Shown: piece by piece, positions 1 to 11,949 of the stretch
Layout of the letters: each line of letters begins with the position of its first letter
How positions within the stretch are numbered: position 1 is the first letter of the stretch
NCBI RefSeq assembly: GCF_030238365.1
Contig: NZ_JASSOT010000066.1
Coordinates: 62,001-126,000, forward strand
Direction of reading: 5' to 3'
DNA length: 64,000 nt
DNA from: Lelliottia wanjuensis
Lineage (GTDB): Bacteria > Pseudomonadota > Gammaproteobacteria > Enterobacterales > Enterobacteriaceae
The notes under the pieces: generated by a model
Seen by the model: only the letters and a program-made list of their open reading frames with translations
Database searches by the model: none
What the model was told of the DNA's origin: nothing
Translations under genes and position numbers: made by a program

Positions 1-2
1 AA

Positions 3-371
3 TTTCAGCCGCTGCTGAACACGCAGGGCGCGGTGAAATATGTGCGGGAAGATGTCAGCCACTTTGAGCTGAAAAAGTTACGTCGCGGGGATTATTCGCC
101 GGAGCTGTTTCTCGATCTGCACGGTCTGACGCAAATGCAGGCGAAGCAGGAACTGGGCGCGCTGATTGCGGCCTGTCGTCGCGAGCACGTGTTTTGCACC
201 TGTGTGATGCACGGCCACGGGAAGCATATTCTCAAACAACAAACGCCGCTGTGGCTGGCTCAGCATCCACACGTGATGGCTTTTCATCAGGCGCCAAAAG
301 AGTACGGCGGAGATGCCGCGCTGCTGGTGTTGATTGAAGTGGAAGAGTGGCAGCCACCGGAGCTGCCCTGA
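3..371 (+). CDS. smrB: SmrB ribosome-rescue endonuclease (C-terminal part)
   Basis: The reading frame is open from the window edge, so the start lies outside; 122 residues of a protein that has about 183 in E. coli are visible. The Smr domain is clear: the DLHG motif (LDLHGLTQ) is followed by the HGHGK motif ([10 protein letters not shown]). SmrB (formerly YfcN) is known to cleave mRNA between collided ribosomes. The usable start at position 33 is an internal GTG and should not be taken as the gene start. The gene faces sixA, as in E. coli. The identity is strong because the visible part is nearly the same as the E. coli protein as I remember it. Confidence 0.95.
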   Translation, partial: FQPLLNTQGAVKYVREDVSHFELKKLRRGDYSPELFLDLHGLTQMQAKQELGALIAACRREHVFCTCVMHGHGKHILKQQTPLWLAQHPHVMAFHQAPKEYGGDAALLVLIEVEEWQPPELP

Positions 372-377
372 CAGGCA

Positions 378-401
378 GGCGGGTGGCACAGGCTACCCGC
401 C
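378..401. terminator. Hairpin between smrB and sixA
   Basis: GGCGGGT (378-384) pairs with ACCCGCC (395-401) around a 10-base loop. It lies just after the smrB stop and just before the convergent sixA stop. There is no good T-run on either strand, so a terminator role is inferred from position only. Confidence 0.45.
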
Positions 402-416
402 AGATCATTCGTCACA

Positions 417-902
417 TCAGATAGCTTTCGCCATCTTCAGATTGCACGGACTCATTTGCCAGTTGAATACCCCTTTGCCGGCGTCGTCGAGGGTGACGTT
501 GGCAATCGCGGAGGTGGTGAACATCGGAGGCGTTTCGCCAGGGCAGAGTTCAGACACCAGGTAGCCGACCAGCGGCAGATGGGAAATCACCAGTGCAGAA
601 GAGACACCTTCGTTGCTCAGCGCCTGAAGATACGCGCTGACAAGACCCACATCCCCACAGGGTGTGAGCTCGGGAAGAACATCGACGCTTTTCGGCAGGT
701 TCATACACTCCCCCACCACATCCAGCGTCTGTTCGGCCCGCAGGAACGGACTCACCAGCACACGATCGATATCCACTTTTTGGCCTTTGAGCCAGGTCGC
801 CATTTGACGGGATTCGTCACAGCCACAGGTTGTCAAAGGACGAACAGAGTCACTGGCAGCATCGAGTGCCGCGTCGCCGTGACGCATGATAAAAACTTGC
901 AT
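417..902 (-). CDS. sixA: Phosphohistidine phosphatase SixA
   Basis: A 161-residue histidine-phosphatase superfamily protein. The RHG signature is at residues 7-9 (MQVFIMRHGDAA) with the catalytic His8, and the second His lies in the VISHLP segment in the last third. Length matches E. coli SixA (161). SixA removes phosphate from histidine phosphotransfer proteins; work in E. coli places NPr of the nitrogen-related PTS as a target and the ArcB HPt domain as an earlier proposed one. It lies downstream of fadJ on the same strand, about 210 bases away, so it probably has its own promoter. Start ATG is the first residue of the conserved N-terminus. Confidence 0.95.
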   Translation of the reverse strand: MQVFIMRHGDAALDAASDSVRPLTTCGCDESRQMATWLKGQKVDIDRVLVSPFLRAEQTLDVVGECMNLPKSVDVLPELTPCGDVGLVSAYLQALSNEGVSSALVISHLPLVGYLVSELCPGETPPMFTTSAIANVTLDDAGKGVFNWQMSPCNLKMAKAI

Positions 903-1111
903 ATTGCACCGCTTTTGTTAACCAGGATCACCGGCGTTGACTACCCGCAAAAACAGCTAAAAGGTAGAAAACCCGATGGCCGGGCATTGTGCCTGATCCA
1001 TCTGATGAATGAAACGCTGTTTTTTACCTTAATGGCGTAAGTATAGTCAATATCTGTTTACAAATTCGCCAAAACAGGTTCATTCACCACTGGATATACT
1101 CTTGTTGGACC

Positions 1112-4569
<3,458 letters not shown>

Positions 4570-4600
4570 AACAGTCCCCTGTAAATAACCTGATGCGCAA

Positions 4601-4617
4601 AGTGGTCTGACCTGATA
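4601..4617 (-). promoter_or_regulatory. Candidate FadR operator of fadIJ
   Basis: AGTGGTCTGACCTGATA resembles the FadR operator core TGGTCNGACC. It lies between the fadI start and the yfcZ terminator, where the fadIJ promoter must be. FadR control of fadIJ is established in E. coli; this particular site is assigned by motif only. Confidence 0.6.
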
Positions 4618-4694
4618 ACAGTTTTAACCATATTTTTACATTGAGCCAATCGGGGAAGCGAAAAATTGCGAGGTAAGACACAGAGAAGAAAAGA

Positions 4695-4722
4695 AAATGC
4701 CCCTGCGCAGGCAGGGGCATTT
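4695..4722 (-). terminator. Rho-independent terminator of yfcZ
   Basis: A perfect 12-bp stem (AAATGCCCCTGC with GCAGGGGCATTT) closes a 4-base loop, GCAG at 4707-4710. Read on the minus strand it is followed by a T-rich tract, matching a terminator for yfcZ ahead of the fadIJ promoter. Confidence 0.8.
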
Positions 4723-4734
4723 GAGGTGTTTTTT

Positions 4735-4803
4735 GTCGGGTGGCGCTTCGCTAACCCGACCTACAATTTCGTAGGCCGGGTAAGGCGAAGCCGCCACCCG
4801 GCA
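4735..4803. repeat. REP/BIME element between fadI and yfcZ
   Basis: Two REP-like units face each other: GTCGGGTGGCGCTTCGCTAA at the left and a GTAGGCCGGGTAAGGCGAAG unit at the right, each able to fold on itself. The same GCCGGGTGGCGC / GTAGGCCGGGTAAG core returns at 29291, 41940, 45974 and 50493. It sits directly after the yfcZ stop. Confidence 0.8.
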
Positions 4804-4817
4804 TATTTACGGAAAAA

Positions 4818-5102
4818 TTAACGCAACCCGAGCTGGAAGATCAGCGTTTCAGCTTCACACGCAAAAACGAAATCGATGTCGAGCTTCACGCCACCGTCCA
4901 CTTCTGTGAGGGAAGATTTGATTTCACACGGATCGGATTCCACGTCGCGCGCGCGTTTGGTCAACGCGGTCAGGGTCTCTTCAGCATCCGAACGTTTGCT
5001 AAATACACGGCTGTAAGACGCGGTGCAATCGGTGTTATCCATGATGGTACCGACATCCATACAGCAGCAAACCGGGGTTTCATCAGCACTGCATTTACTC
5101 AT
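4818..5102 (-). CDS. yfcZ: YfcZ/YiiS family protein
   Basis: A 94-residue protein of the small YfcZ/YiiS family, function unknown. It is cysteine-rich at the N-terminus (MSKCSADETPVCCCMDVG) with two more cysteines further on, which suggests metal binding or redox sensitivity, but no role has been shown. Length and position next to fadL match E. coli yfcZ (94 residues). It is transcribed away from fadL and ends at its own hairpin terminator. Confidence 0.92.
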   Translation of the reverse strand: MSKCSADETPVCCCMDVGTIMDNTDCTASYSRVFSKRSDAEETLTALTKRARDVESDPCEIKSSLTEVDGGVKLDIDFVFACEAETLIFQLGLR

Positions 5103-5350
5103 AGCTCAAGTTCCTCTGCGTTTTCGCGCACGGCGCGAGATAAATACGTTGCTGATATTTTACGCCCTGGCTGAAGGTCTCTCCAGCCGTTAATGGCGCA
5201 AACGGGGATAAGTGACCGTTATCACACTAAAAAATGATCTAACGCAAAAATCACCCTTTATGGTGAGTGCCGGTGGTCGCATTTTTGCCACCTGGATCTC
5301 GTTTCAAAAAACATCTTTGAAAAACTTCAGAAACAAACTTGCAACATCCC

Positions 5351-5391
5351 ATCTGGTCCGCCCTATACTCTCGCCACTGGTCTGATTTCTA
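5351..5391 (+). promoter_or_regulatory. Tandem FadR-like operators of fadL
   Basis: Two 17-base FadR-like sites lie 24 bases apart: ATCTGGTCCGCCCTATA (5351-5367) and CACTGGTCTGATTTCTA (5375-5391). The second is, as I recall, identical to one of the two FadR sites mapped at E. coli fadL. They lie 85-125 bases before the fadL start. The rest of the 374-base yfcZ-fadL gap holds the divergent promoters; no other gene is seen there. Confidence 0.75.
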
Positions 5392-5476
5392 AGTGTTACC
5401 ACAGACCCTACACTTCGCGCTCCTGTTACTCTATGTAACATATATTGCATAAAAATAACTCAATGAGGTTATGGTC

Positions 5477-6823
5477 ATGAGCCAGAAAACCCTGTTCAAA
5501 AAGACTGCGCTGGCAGTCGCAGTGGCAATCGTATCAACGTCCGCCTGGTCCGCGGGCTTCCAGCTTAACGAATTTTCTTCCTCTGGCCTTGGCCGTGCAT
5601 ATTCCGGGGAAGGCGCTATTGCCGATGACGCAGGCAACGTGAGCCGTAACCCGGCGCTGATCACTATGTTTGATCGCCCAACCTTCTCTATGGGTGCCGT
5701 TTATATCGACCCGGATGTGAACGTCACCGGGAAATCCAATTTAACCGGACAGAGTGCTAACCAGGACAACATCGCGCCAGTGGCGTGGGTGCCTAACATG
5801 CACTTTGTTATGCCAATCAACGACCAGTTTGGTTGGGGTGCGTCTGTGACCTCCAACTACGGTCTGGCAACAGAATTTAACGACAACTACGCGGCCGGTA
5901 TTTACGGCGGCAAAACTGACCTGCAGACCATCAACCTGAATCTGAGCGGCGCGTATCGTCTCGACAGTAACTGGAGCTTCGGTGTGGGCTTCGATGCGGT
6001 CTACGCGAAAGCGAAAATCGAGCGCTATGCGGGTTCACTCGGCCCACTGCTGGCGGGTCAGCTGCAAGGTATGGTGCCTCCCTCCATGCTGGATGGCATC
6101 AACTCTCCGGACGATCAGATCGCGTACCTGAAAGGCGACGAGTGGGGCTTCGGCTGGAACGCCGGTATCCTGTATGAACTGGACAAAAACAACCGCTGGG
6201 GCTTTACCTACCGTTCAGAAGTGAAAATTGACTTCGACGGCGACTATAAAAGCTCCATTGACCCGAACCTGAGCAACATCTTTGCCAGCATGGGTCTGAC
6301 CGGCCTGCCAGCCGGCACCGGCGGCAGAACACAGAACGGCGCGCTGACGCTGAACCTGCCTGAAATGTGGGAAGTGTCTGGTTATAACCGCGTTGCGCCA
6401 CAGTGGGCTATCCACTACAGCCTGACTTACACCAGCTGGAGTCAGTTCCAGGAGCTGAAAGCGACCGGCAACGACGGCCAGACGCTGTTCTATAAAGATG
6501 AAAGCTTCAAAGATGCTTATCGTATCGCGCTGGGTACCACCTACTACTACGACAAGAACTGGACCTTCCGTACCGGTATCGCGTTCGATGACAGCCCGGT
6601 TCCGGCTGACAAACGCTCCATTTCTATCCCGGATCAGGACCGTCTGTGGCTGAGCGCCGGTATGACTTATGCGTTTAACGACGATGCGTCTGTCGACGTG
6701 GGTGCATCTTACATGCACGGTCAGAACGTCAGCTTCACCGAAGGCGAAGGCCCTGCGGCGTACACCTTCAAATCTGAAGGTAAAGCCTGGCTGTTCGGTA
6801 CCAACTTCAACTACGCGTTCTAA
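5477..6823 (+). CDS. fadL: Long-chain fatty acid outer-membrane transporter FadL
   Basis: A FadL/TodX beta-barrel of 448 residues that carries long-chain fatty acids across the outer membrane and can serve as a phage T2-type receptor in E. coli. An N-terminal signal peptide ([19 protein letters not shown]) ends at WSA before [20 protein letters not shown], the conserved hatch start. The barrel ends with Phe (NFNYAF), the usual signal for outer-membrane assembly. Two in-frame ATGs exist at 5471 and 5477; 5477 is chosen because TGAGGT at 5464 is well spaced for it and it gives the E. coli N-terminus. Surface loops in residues 70-240 differ most from E. coli. Confidence 0.96.
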   Translation: MSQKTLFKKTALAVAVAIVSTSAWSAGFQLNEFSSSGLGRAYSGEGAIADDAGNVSRNPALITMFDRPTFSMGAVYIDPDVNVTGKSNLTGQSANQDNIAPVAWVPNMHFVMPINDQFGWGASVTSNYGLATEFNDNYAAGIYGGKTDLQTINLNLSGAYRLDSNWSFGVGFDAVYAKAKIERYAGSLGPLLAGQLQGMVPPSMLDGINSPDDQIAYLKGDEWGFGWNAGILYELDKNNRWGFTYRSEVKIDFDGDYKSSIDPNLSNIFASMGLTGLPAGTGGRTQNGALTLNLPEMWEVSGYNRVAPQWAIHYSLTYTSWSQFQELKATGNDGQTLFYKDESFKDAYRIALGTTYYYDKNWTFRTGIAFDDSPVPADKRSISIPDQDRLWLSAGMTYAFNDDASVDVGASYMHGQNVSFTEGEGPAAYTFKSEGKAWLFGTNFNYAF

Positions 6824-6837
6824 TCGCGTCTTCATTA

Positions 6838-6865
6838 AAAAAGGTGAGCATTTGCTCACCTTTTT
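6838..6865. terminator. Bidirectional terminator, fadL / mlaA
   Basis: A perfect 13-bp stem (AAAAAGGTGAGCA / TGCTCACCTTTTT) with a 2-base centre lies between the fadL stop and the convergent mlaA stop. A-run and T-run on opposite sides let it work for both genes. Confidence 0.88.
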
Positions 6866-6868
6866 CTT

Positions 6869-7621
6869 TTATTCTTTATCTATCTCAGAAAGCTCATTCT
6901 CGATGGCTTTGGCGTTCGGATTGTCTTCCGGTTTCAGCTTGCCGCCGTTGGCGATGAAGTCATGATTCTGGAAGTAAGCTTCGCGGACCATAATATACGG
7001 GTCGGAAGACTGACGCAGCAGGCCGTCTGAATCCAGCAGCTGAGCGCGCGTCTCAATCCCTTCAACGGTCCATTTACCGATCGACAGCGGCCAGGTCAGC
7101 CACGACAGCACCGGATAAAGGGTATCGACCATGTCACCCCCGTCATCACGGACGGTAAAGCTTCCGTAGAATGGCAAATGCATATACGGGCCATAACCCA
7201 CGCCATAATTACCCAGCGTACTACCGAAGCGGTGCGGCTGTTCACGCTGCAACTTCGGATTCGCCATTCCCGCCACGTCGATAAAGCCACCCATCCCTAA
7301 CAGGCTGTTCAGGAAGAAGCGGGTGAAATGCACCATCCCCTGATACGGGTCGCCCTGCAGGAAGAAGTTCACCATGACGGCAGGCTCTTCCAGGTTACTG
7401 GTGAAGTTGCTCAGACCATTACGAGCAGGTTGCGGAACGTAATCACGCCATGCTACAGCTACCGGGCGGACCACGTACGGGTCCAGCACGTTGTAGTTAA
7501 AGCTATACATGGATCGGTTGAATCCTTCTAAAGGATCGGAGCGCCCCGTTTGCTCGCCCGAGCTGGCACAGCCCACGAGCAGCGTGGTGCCCAGCGCAAG
7601 CGCCGACAGCCGAAGTTTCAT
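6869..7621 (-). CDS. mlaA: Outer-membrane lipid asymmetry lipoprotein MlaA (VacJ)
   Basis: A 250-residue lipoprotein that removes mislocalised phospholipid from the outer leaflet of the outer membrane and hands it to MlaC. The signal peptide ends in the lipobox LLVGC with the lipidated Cys at residue 18. The VacJ domain follows, with conserved stretches RSDPLEGFNR, VPQPARNG and GVGYGPY. The start at 7621 is preferred to a start 13 codons upstream because it places the signal peptide at the N-terminus and has GGGAG just before it. It converges on fadL over a shared terminator. Confidence 0.95.
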   Translation of the reverse strand: MKLRLSALALGTTLLVGCASSGEQTGRSDPLEGFNRSMYSFNYNVLDPYVVRPVAVAWRDYVPQPARNGLSNFTSNLEEPAVMVNFFLQGDPYQGMVHFTRFFLNSLLGMGGFIDVAGMANPKLQREQPHRFGSTLGNYGVGYGPYMHLPFYGSFTVRDDGGDMVDTLYPVLSWLTWPLSIGKWTVEGIETRAQLLDSDGLLRQSSDPYIMVREAYFQNHDFIANGGKLKPEDNPNAKAIENELSEIDKE

Positions 7622-7937
7622 ATATTTCTCCCTGTTAGTATGGCTATCGTTGACTGCCATCCGTTACGAAGCGCCTGACGCTCCGCTGATTATCGTGCAA
7701 GTGATTGTAACAGCACGTTTCTGGATGTCCACGCACACAATGACGGGCAGTCATCTGCCATCACTCTGATCTCAGCATAGCCTGGCTTTACCTTTCTTTT
7801 CGTCGGTAATTTTATCTTGTGTCTGAATGTGATGTATCACGTTTATTGCCATTCCAGGGAAAATAAGAGCATCCCCACGGGCAATGTCCGGAAAACCGCT
7901 ACGATTACTGTTATGACAACGCAGCGAGACGTGCCCG
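7622..7937. promoter_or_regulatory. Divergent promoter region mlaA / yfdC
   Basis: A 316-base gap between divergent starts, so it must hold both promoters. A 12-base palindrome GTGATGTATCAC lies at 7829-7840, about 100 bases before yfdC; its arms are spaced too closely for a CRP site. No other structure stands out. Confidence 0.4.
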
Positions 7938-8879
7938 ATGGACGAACTACACGCAGAAAAAATTGATAAACACACCGATGAACTGGAAGTAGAAAGCGAT
8001 GAGAAACAGCACGGAGGCAAAATCGAAGTCGATGAAGACCGTCTCCCCTCCCGGGCGATGGCGATCCACGAACACATCCGCCAGGACGGCGAAAAAGAGC
8101 TTGAGCGCGATGCGATGGCCCTGCTCTGGTCAGCCATCGCCGCCGGGCTGTCGATGGGGGCCTCACTGCTGGCGAAAGGGATTTTTCACGTCCAGCTGGA
8201 AGGCGTGCCGGGCGGTTTTCTGATTGAGAACCTGGGCTACACCTTTGGCTTTGTGATCGTCATTATGGCGCGCCAGCAGCTGTTCACGGAAAACACCGTG
8301 ACAGCGGTGCTGCCCGTCATGCAAACCCCGACCTGGGGCAATTTCGGGCTGCTGATGCGCCTTTGGAGCGTGGTGCTGCTGGGGAACCTCATCGGCACGG
8401 GCGTCGCCGCCTGGGCGTTCGAATACATGCCGATCTTTGATGAGCCGACCCGCGATGCGTTCGTCAAAATCGGGATGGACATCATGAAGAATACCCCGCT
8501 GGAGATGTTCTCTAACGCCATTATCTCCGGCTGGATCATAGCCACTATGGTGTGGATGTTCCCCTCTGCCGGAGCGGCCAAAATCGTGGTGATCATCCTG
8601 ATGACCTGGCTAATTGCGCTGGCTGACACCACCCATATCGTCGTCGGCACCGTGGAAGTGCTCTACCTGGTGTTTAACGGCACCCAACACTGGAGTGATT
8701 TCTTCTGGCCGTTCGCCCTGCCGACGCTGGCGGGGAATATCTGCGGCGGGACCTTTATCTTCGCCCTGCTGAGCCATGCGCAAATCCGCAATGATATGTC
8801 GAACAAGCGCAAGGCCGAGCTGAAGGAAAAGGAAAAAGCCCGACAAAACAAGGATGAGGATCCAGAAAAAACGCACTAA
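7938..8879 (+). CDS. yfdC: YfdC, formate/nitrite-transporter-like membrane protein
   Basis: A 313-residue member of the formate/nitrite channel (FNT) family. About 55 charged N-terminal residues (MDELHAEKIDKHTDELEVES) precede six hydrophobic segments beginning near residue 60 (LLWSAIAAGLSMGASLLAKG), and the C-terminus is again highly charged (KRKAELKEKEKARQNKD). The NAIISGWIIATMVW and NICGGTFIFALL segments fit the FNT fold. The substrate is not known. Neighbours mlaA and argW are as in E. coli. Confidence 0.9.
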   Translation: MDELHAEKIDKHTDELEVESDEKQHGGKIEVDEDRLPSRAMAIHEHIRQDGEKELERDAMALLWSAIAAGLSMGASLLAKGIFHVQLEGVPGGFLIENLGYTFGFVIVIMARQQLFTENTVTAVLPVMQTPTWGNFGLLMRLWSVVLLGNLIGTGVAAWAFEYMPIFDEPTRDAFVKIGMDIMKNTPLEMFSNAIISGWIIATMVWMFPSAGAAKIVVIILMTWLIALADTTHIVVGTVEVLYLVFNGTQHWSDFFWPFALPTLAGNICGGTFIFALLSHAQIRNDMSNKRKAELKEKEKARQNKDEDPEKTH

Positions 8880-8914
8880 ATGGCGACTCTTTAAGCAGTC
8901 AGGCGGCATCGAGC

Positions 8915-8943
8915 TTAACGCCCTGTGTAAATGAGGCTATACT
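8915..8943 (+). promoter_or_regulatory. Candidate promoter of tRNA-Arg
   Basis: TTAACG (8915-8920) and TATACT (8938-8943) are separated by 17 bases, with the tRNA beginning 11 bases after the -10 box. Confidence 0.55.
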
Positions 8944-8954
8944 CGTGCCGCTTC

Positions 8955-9026
8955 GTCCCCTTAGTTAAATGGATATAACGAGCCCCTCCTAAGGGCTAGT
9001 TGCAGGTTCGATTCCTGCAGGGGACA
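8955..9026 (+). tRNA. argW: tRNA-Arg (CCU anticodon)
   Basis: Acceptor arms GTCCCCT (8955-8961) and AGGGGAC (9019-9025) pair, the anticodon arm reads CCCCTCCTAAGGGC with anticodon CCT, and the T-arm is TGCAGGTTCGATTCCTGCA. It matches E. coli argW, the integration site of prophage CPS-53. Unlike my memory of the E. coli gene, the CCA tail is not encoded: the base after the discriminator A is C followed by TTT. Confidence 0.93.
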
Positions 9027-9316
9027 CTTTCAGCGAATTGTTAACCCCATCGAAACACCCACAATCACCTTTTTAATTCCTAAGAAAACCCGGATAGTGG
9101 ACCTTTTCGCTGCGGACAATTTTCCCGAGAAAACAAGTCATAGCACAGAGTGTATAAGGGTGATAATCTACGCAGCCCGCCTTGTCCCGGCAGTGGACAG
9201 GCAGCGCCGTAAAGTTGGGTAAGGCCTGAAACCATCGCCCTGAACGACGGTCTAAATCAGCACGTAGTATCGCAACCTTTGCGCTACCTTCTCTGGCTTT
9301 ATATAGGTCCACAATT
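9027..9316. other. Empty stretch between argW and lpxP
   Basis: In E. coli K-12 a prophage and several operons lie at this point. Here 290 bases link the tRNA to lpxP directly. No integrase fragment, second attachment core or convincing gene is seen; a minus-strand frame at 9073-9312 begins with GTG and looks accidental. It probably contains the lpxP promoter and a long leader. Confidence 0.5.
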
Positions 9317-10234
9317 TTGTCTCAATGCAAATTCGAACGTGCATTTCTCCACCCACGTTACTGGCTCACCTGGTTTGGCCTTGGCCTGCTCTGGTTGCTC
9401 GTTCAATTGCCTTATCCCGCAATACAAGTACTGGGTTCAAGTTTAGGCAGCGCTTCCCGTCTCTTTCTGAAACGTCGTGAATCCATTGCCCGCCGAAATC
9501 TGGAACTGTGCTTCCCTCATTACAGCGACGAGCAGCGCGACAAGCTGATCGCCGAGAATTTCAAATCCATTGGCATGGCCCTACTGGAAACCGGTATGGC
9601 CTGGTTCTGGCCGGACGAGCGCGTGCGCAAATGGTTCGACGTCGAAGGCCTGGAAAATCTCCAGCAGGTGCAGGCGCAGAATCGCGGCGTGATGGTCATC
9701 GGCGTGCATTTTATGTCGCTGGAGCTGGGCGGGCGCGTAATGGGCCTGTGTCAGCCGATGATGGCAACCTATCGCCCGCACAATAATTTGCTGATGGAAT
9801 GGGTGCAGACGCGCGGACGTATGCGCTCGAACAAAGCGATGATCAGCCGTAACAACCTGCGCGGTCTGGTCAACGCTTTGAAGAAAGGCGAAGCGGTGTG
9901 GTTCGCGCCCGATCAGGATTACGGACGGAAAGGCAGCAGTTTTGCCCCCTTCTTCGCGGTCAGGGACGTCGCCACCACTAACGGCACCTTTGTGATTTCC
10001 CGCCTGTCCGGTGCGCCCATGCTGACCGTCACGATGGTCAGAAAAGCCGATAAGTCGGGCTATCGTCTGTTTATCTCGCCAGAACTGCATAATTACCCAC
10101 AGGACGAGCGCGAAGCCGCGACTTACATCAACAAAGTGATTGAGAGCGAAATCATGCGCGCGCCGGAACAGTATCTGTGGGTGCATCGTCGCTTTAAGAC
10201 CCGCCCGGTCGGCGAGTCGTCTCTCTATATTTAG
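9317..10234 (+). CDS. lpxP: Palmitoleoyl acyltransferase LpxP (cold-induced lipid A enzyme)
   Basis: A 305-residue LpxL/LpxM/LpxP family acyltransferase. In E. coli LpxP is made in the cold and adds palmitoleate in place of laurate to Kdo2-lipid IVA at the inner membrane. The HX4E catalytic motif is HFMSLE, in GVHFMSLELGG around residues 135-145, and one N-terminal hydrophobic segment (WLTWFGLGLLWLLVQL) anchors the protein. The frame opens with TTG at 9317, with AGGT about 8 bases upstream; E. coli uses ATG one residue earlier, so the start is a little uncertain. LpxL is the closest alternative, but gene position argues for LpxP. Confidence 0.93.
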   Translation: MSQCKFERAFLHPRYWLTWFGLGLLWLLVQLPYPAIQVLGSSLGSASRLFLKRRESIARRNLELCFPHYSDEQRDKLIAENFKSIGMALLETGMAWFWPDERVRKWFDVEGLENLQQVQAQNRGVMVIGVHFMSLELGGRVMGLCQPMMATYRPHNNLLMEWVQTRGRMRSNKAMISRNNLRGLVNALKKGEAVWFAPDQDYGRKGSSFAPFFAVRDVATTNGTFVISRLSGAPMLTVTMVRKADKSGYRLFISPELHNYPQDEREAATYINKVIESEIMRAPEQYLWVHRRFKTRPVGESSLYI

Positions 10235-10244
10235 TCCTTTCATC

Positions 10245-10271
10245 AGGTTAGTTTCTACAGGAAACTAACCT
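10245..10271 (+). terminator. Rho-independent terminator of lpxP
   Basis: AGGTTAGTTTC (10245-10255) pairs fully with GAAACTAACCT (10261-10271) around TACAG, followed by a short T-run. It lies 10 bases after the lpxP stop. Confidence 0.8.
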
Positions 10272-10589
10272 TTTCAATCACCTGTAATCACCCGCCGTTA
10301 CTGTCCATTTACCCCTTCGCTCAACGCAATTTATTCCGCTGCGAAATTAAACTGTCTCCGTTCCACGACACTCGTAAGTTACGGAAATGATACAAAAAAA
10401 TGCCTCTTGTCACCCCCCAAATTTAGGCGTACATTAGCGCCGTCTGGCAATGGGAACGCACAGAATTCTGAGCTGGAGTCAGCGAGCTCGCGGGATAATT
10501 CTTATTTCCGCCTGGGTCTGATTTCAACTCTCTATACTCAGTTGGACTCTGTTTTTTAAGGCGTATCTTTGATGCGCGGAGCGATGAAC
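10272..10589. promoter_or_regulatory. Upstream region of ypdK
   Basis: About 320 bases with no gene seen. A TATACT at 10533-10538 is a possible -10 box for ypdK, with no good -35 partner. No known small RNA was recognised. Confidence 0.3.
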
Positions 10590-10661
10590 GTGAAATATTT
10601 CTTTATGGGCATTTCGGTGATTGTATTAGTCTGGGCCGGAACCTTTGCCCTGATGATCTGA
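10590..10661 (+). CDS. ypdK: YpdK, 23-residue membrane microprotein
   Basis: The frame from GTG 10590 codes for a 23-residue protein beginning MKYFFMGISVIVLVWAG and ending TFALMI. It is one hydrophobic helix and matches the E. coli YpdK small membrane protein in length and most positions. GTG at 10590 is preferred over ATG at 10584 because the Shine-Dalgarno-like CGGAG at 10577-10581 is 8 bases from the GTG but only 2 from the ATG. Function unknown; it is presumed to lie in the inner membrane. It lies between lpxP and alaC as in E. coli and ends at a strong terminator. Confidence 0.85.
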   Translation: MKYFFMGISVIVLVWAGTFALMI

Positions 10662-10680
10662 GCGAAGAAAATACAGTTAA

Positions 10681-10710
10681 AAAAACAGGAGCCAATCGGC
10701 TCCTGTTTTT
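10681..10710. terminator. Bidirectional terminator, ypdK / alaC
   Basis: AAAAACAGGAGCC (10681-10693) and GGCTCCTGTTTTT (10698-10710) form a 13-bp stem with loop AATC. It lies between the convergent ypdK and alaC stops. Confidence 0.88.
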
Positions 10711-10725
10711 TTATGCATATCCTGC

Positions 10726-11949
10726 TTATTCCGATTTTCTCTCGACCGGCAACAGCCCGTCGGCGCGGAACATACTTTTGATCCCTCTCACCGCCTGACG
10801 AATTCGGTCGCTGTTTTCGATCAGCGCAAAGCGAACGTGGGTATCGCCGTAATCACCGAAACCAATGCCCGGTGAGACGCAAACCTTCGCATCCTGCAGC
10901 AGCTTTTTGGCAAACTCCAGCGAGCCCATCGCGGCGTAGTGTTCAGGGATTTTGGCCCAGACGTACATCGAGGCTTTCGGCATTTCGACCATCCAGCCCG
11001 CTTCGTGCAGGCCTTTCACCAGCACATCACGGCGGCGTTTATACTGCGCGGCGATGTCGTGCACGCACTGCTGATCGCCTTCCAGCGCGGCAATCGCCGC
11101 GACCTGCAGCGGCGTAAAGGTGCCGTAGTCGTGATAGCTCTTGATGCGCGCCAGCGCGTTGACCAGCGTTTTATTGCCGACCATAAAGCCAATACGCCAG
11201 CCCGCCATGTTGTAGCTTTTGGACAGAGTAAAGAATTCAACGGCCACGTCACGCGCGCCCGGTACCTGCATAATCGACGGCGCTTTCCAGCCGTCGTACA
11301 CGATATCGGCATACGCCAGATCGTGAACCACCAGCACGTCGTAGCGCTTCGCCAGCGCAACCACCTTCTCGAAGAACTCCAGCTCGACGCACTGCGCCGT
11401 AGGGTTCGACGGGAATCCGAGGATCATCATTTTCGGTTTCGGGTAGCTTTCACGAATGGCGCGTTCCAGTTCGTTGAAGAAGTCCACTCCCTCCACCAGC
11501 GGGACGGAGCGAACCTGCGCCCCGGCAATCACCGCGCCATAAATATGGATCGGGTAGCTCGGGTTCGGCACCAGCACCGTATCGCCGTGATCGAGCGTCG
11601 CCAGCATCAGGTGCGCCAGCCCCTCTTTCGAACCGATGGTGACGATAGCTTCGCTTTCGGGATCGATTTCAACGTTGTAGCGATCCTGATACCAGCGGGA
11701 GATCGCCCGACGCAGACGCGGAATACCGCGCGAGGTGGAGTAGCCGTGCGTATCCGGGCGCTGCGCCACGGTGCAGAGCTTTTCAACGATATGCGGCGGC
11801 GTGGGGCCATCAGGGTTACCCATGCTGAAATCGATAATGTCTTCGCCGCGCCGACGCGCAGCCATTTTCAGTTCAGCAGTGATATTAAAAACATAAGGGG
11901 GAAGACGATCGATACGCGTAAAACGGCGTTCAGGACTGGATTCAGCCAT
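10726..11949 (-). CDS. alaC: Alanine aminotransferase AlaC
   Basis: A 407-residue class I PLP aminotransferase, one of the main glutamate-pyruvate transaminases of E. coli (formerly YfdZ). The PLP-lysine segment is [17 protein letters not shown]; the upstream NPT motif is [12 protein letters not shown] and the Asp/Tyr pair is [13 protein letters not shown]. The start at 11949 gives [20 protein letters not shown], in line with E. coli, and has GAGGA just upstream; an in-frame start 17 codons earlier has no support. It is divergent from ypdA across a 384-base gap. Confidence 0.95.
   Translation of the reverse strand: MAESSPERRFTRIDRLPPYVFNITAELKMAARRRGEDIIDFSMGNPDGPTPPHIVEKLCTVAQRPDTHGYSTSRGIPRLRRAISRWYQDRYNVEIDPESEAIVTIGSKEGLAHLMLATLDHGDTVLVPNPSYPIHIYGAVIAGAQVRSVPLVEGVDFFNELERAIRESYPKPKMMILGFPSNPTAQCVELEFFEKVVALAKRYDVLVVHDLAYADIVYDGWKAPSIMQVPGARDVAVEFFTLSKSYNMAGWRIGFMVGNKTLVNALARIKSYHDYGTFTPLQVAAIAALEGDQQCVHDIAAQYKRRRDVLVKGLHEAGWMVEMPKASMYVWAKIPEHYAAMGSLEFAKKLLQDAKVCVSPGIGFGDYGDTHVRFALIENSDRIRQAVRGIKSMFRADGLLPVERKSE

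Noticed and set aside
967-984. Terminator of fadJ at AAAACCCGATGGCCGGG
   Set aside because: The stem is only 4-5 base pairs and it lies some 130 bases after the fadJ stop, so the T-run is probably chance.
7829-7840. GTGATGTATCAC as a CRP site
   Set aside because: Only 2 bases lie between GTGAT and ATCAC; a CRP site needs TGTGA-N6-TCACA.
9073-9312. 79-codon frame on the minus strand upstream of lpxP
   Set aside because: It starts with GTG without ribosome site, has no recognisable domain, and covers the probable lpxP promoter and leader.
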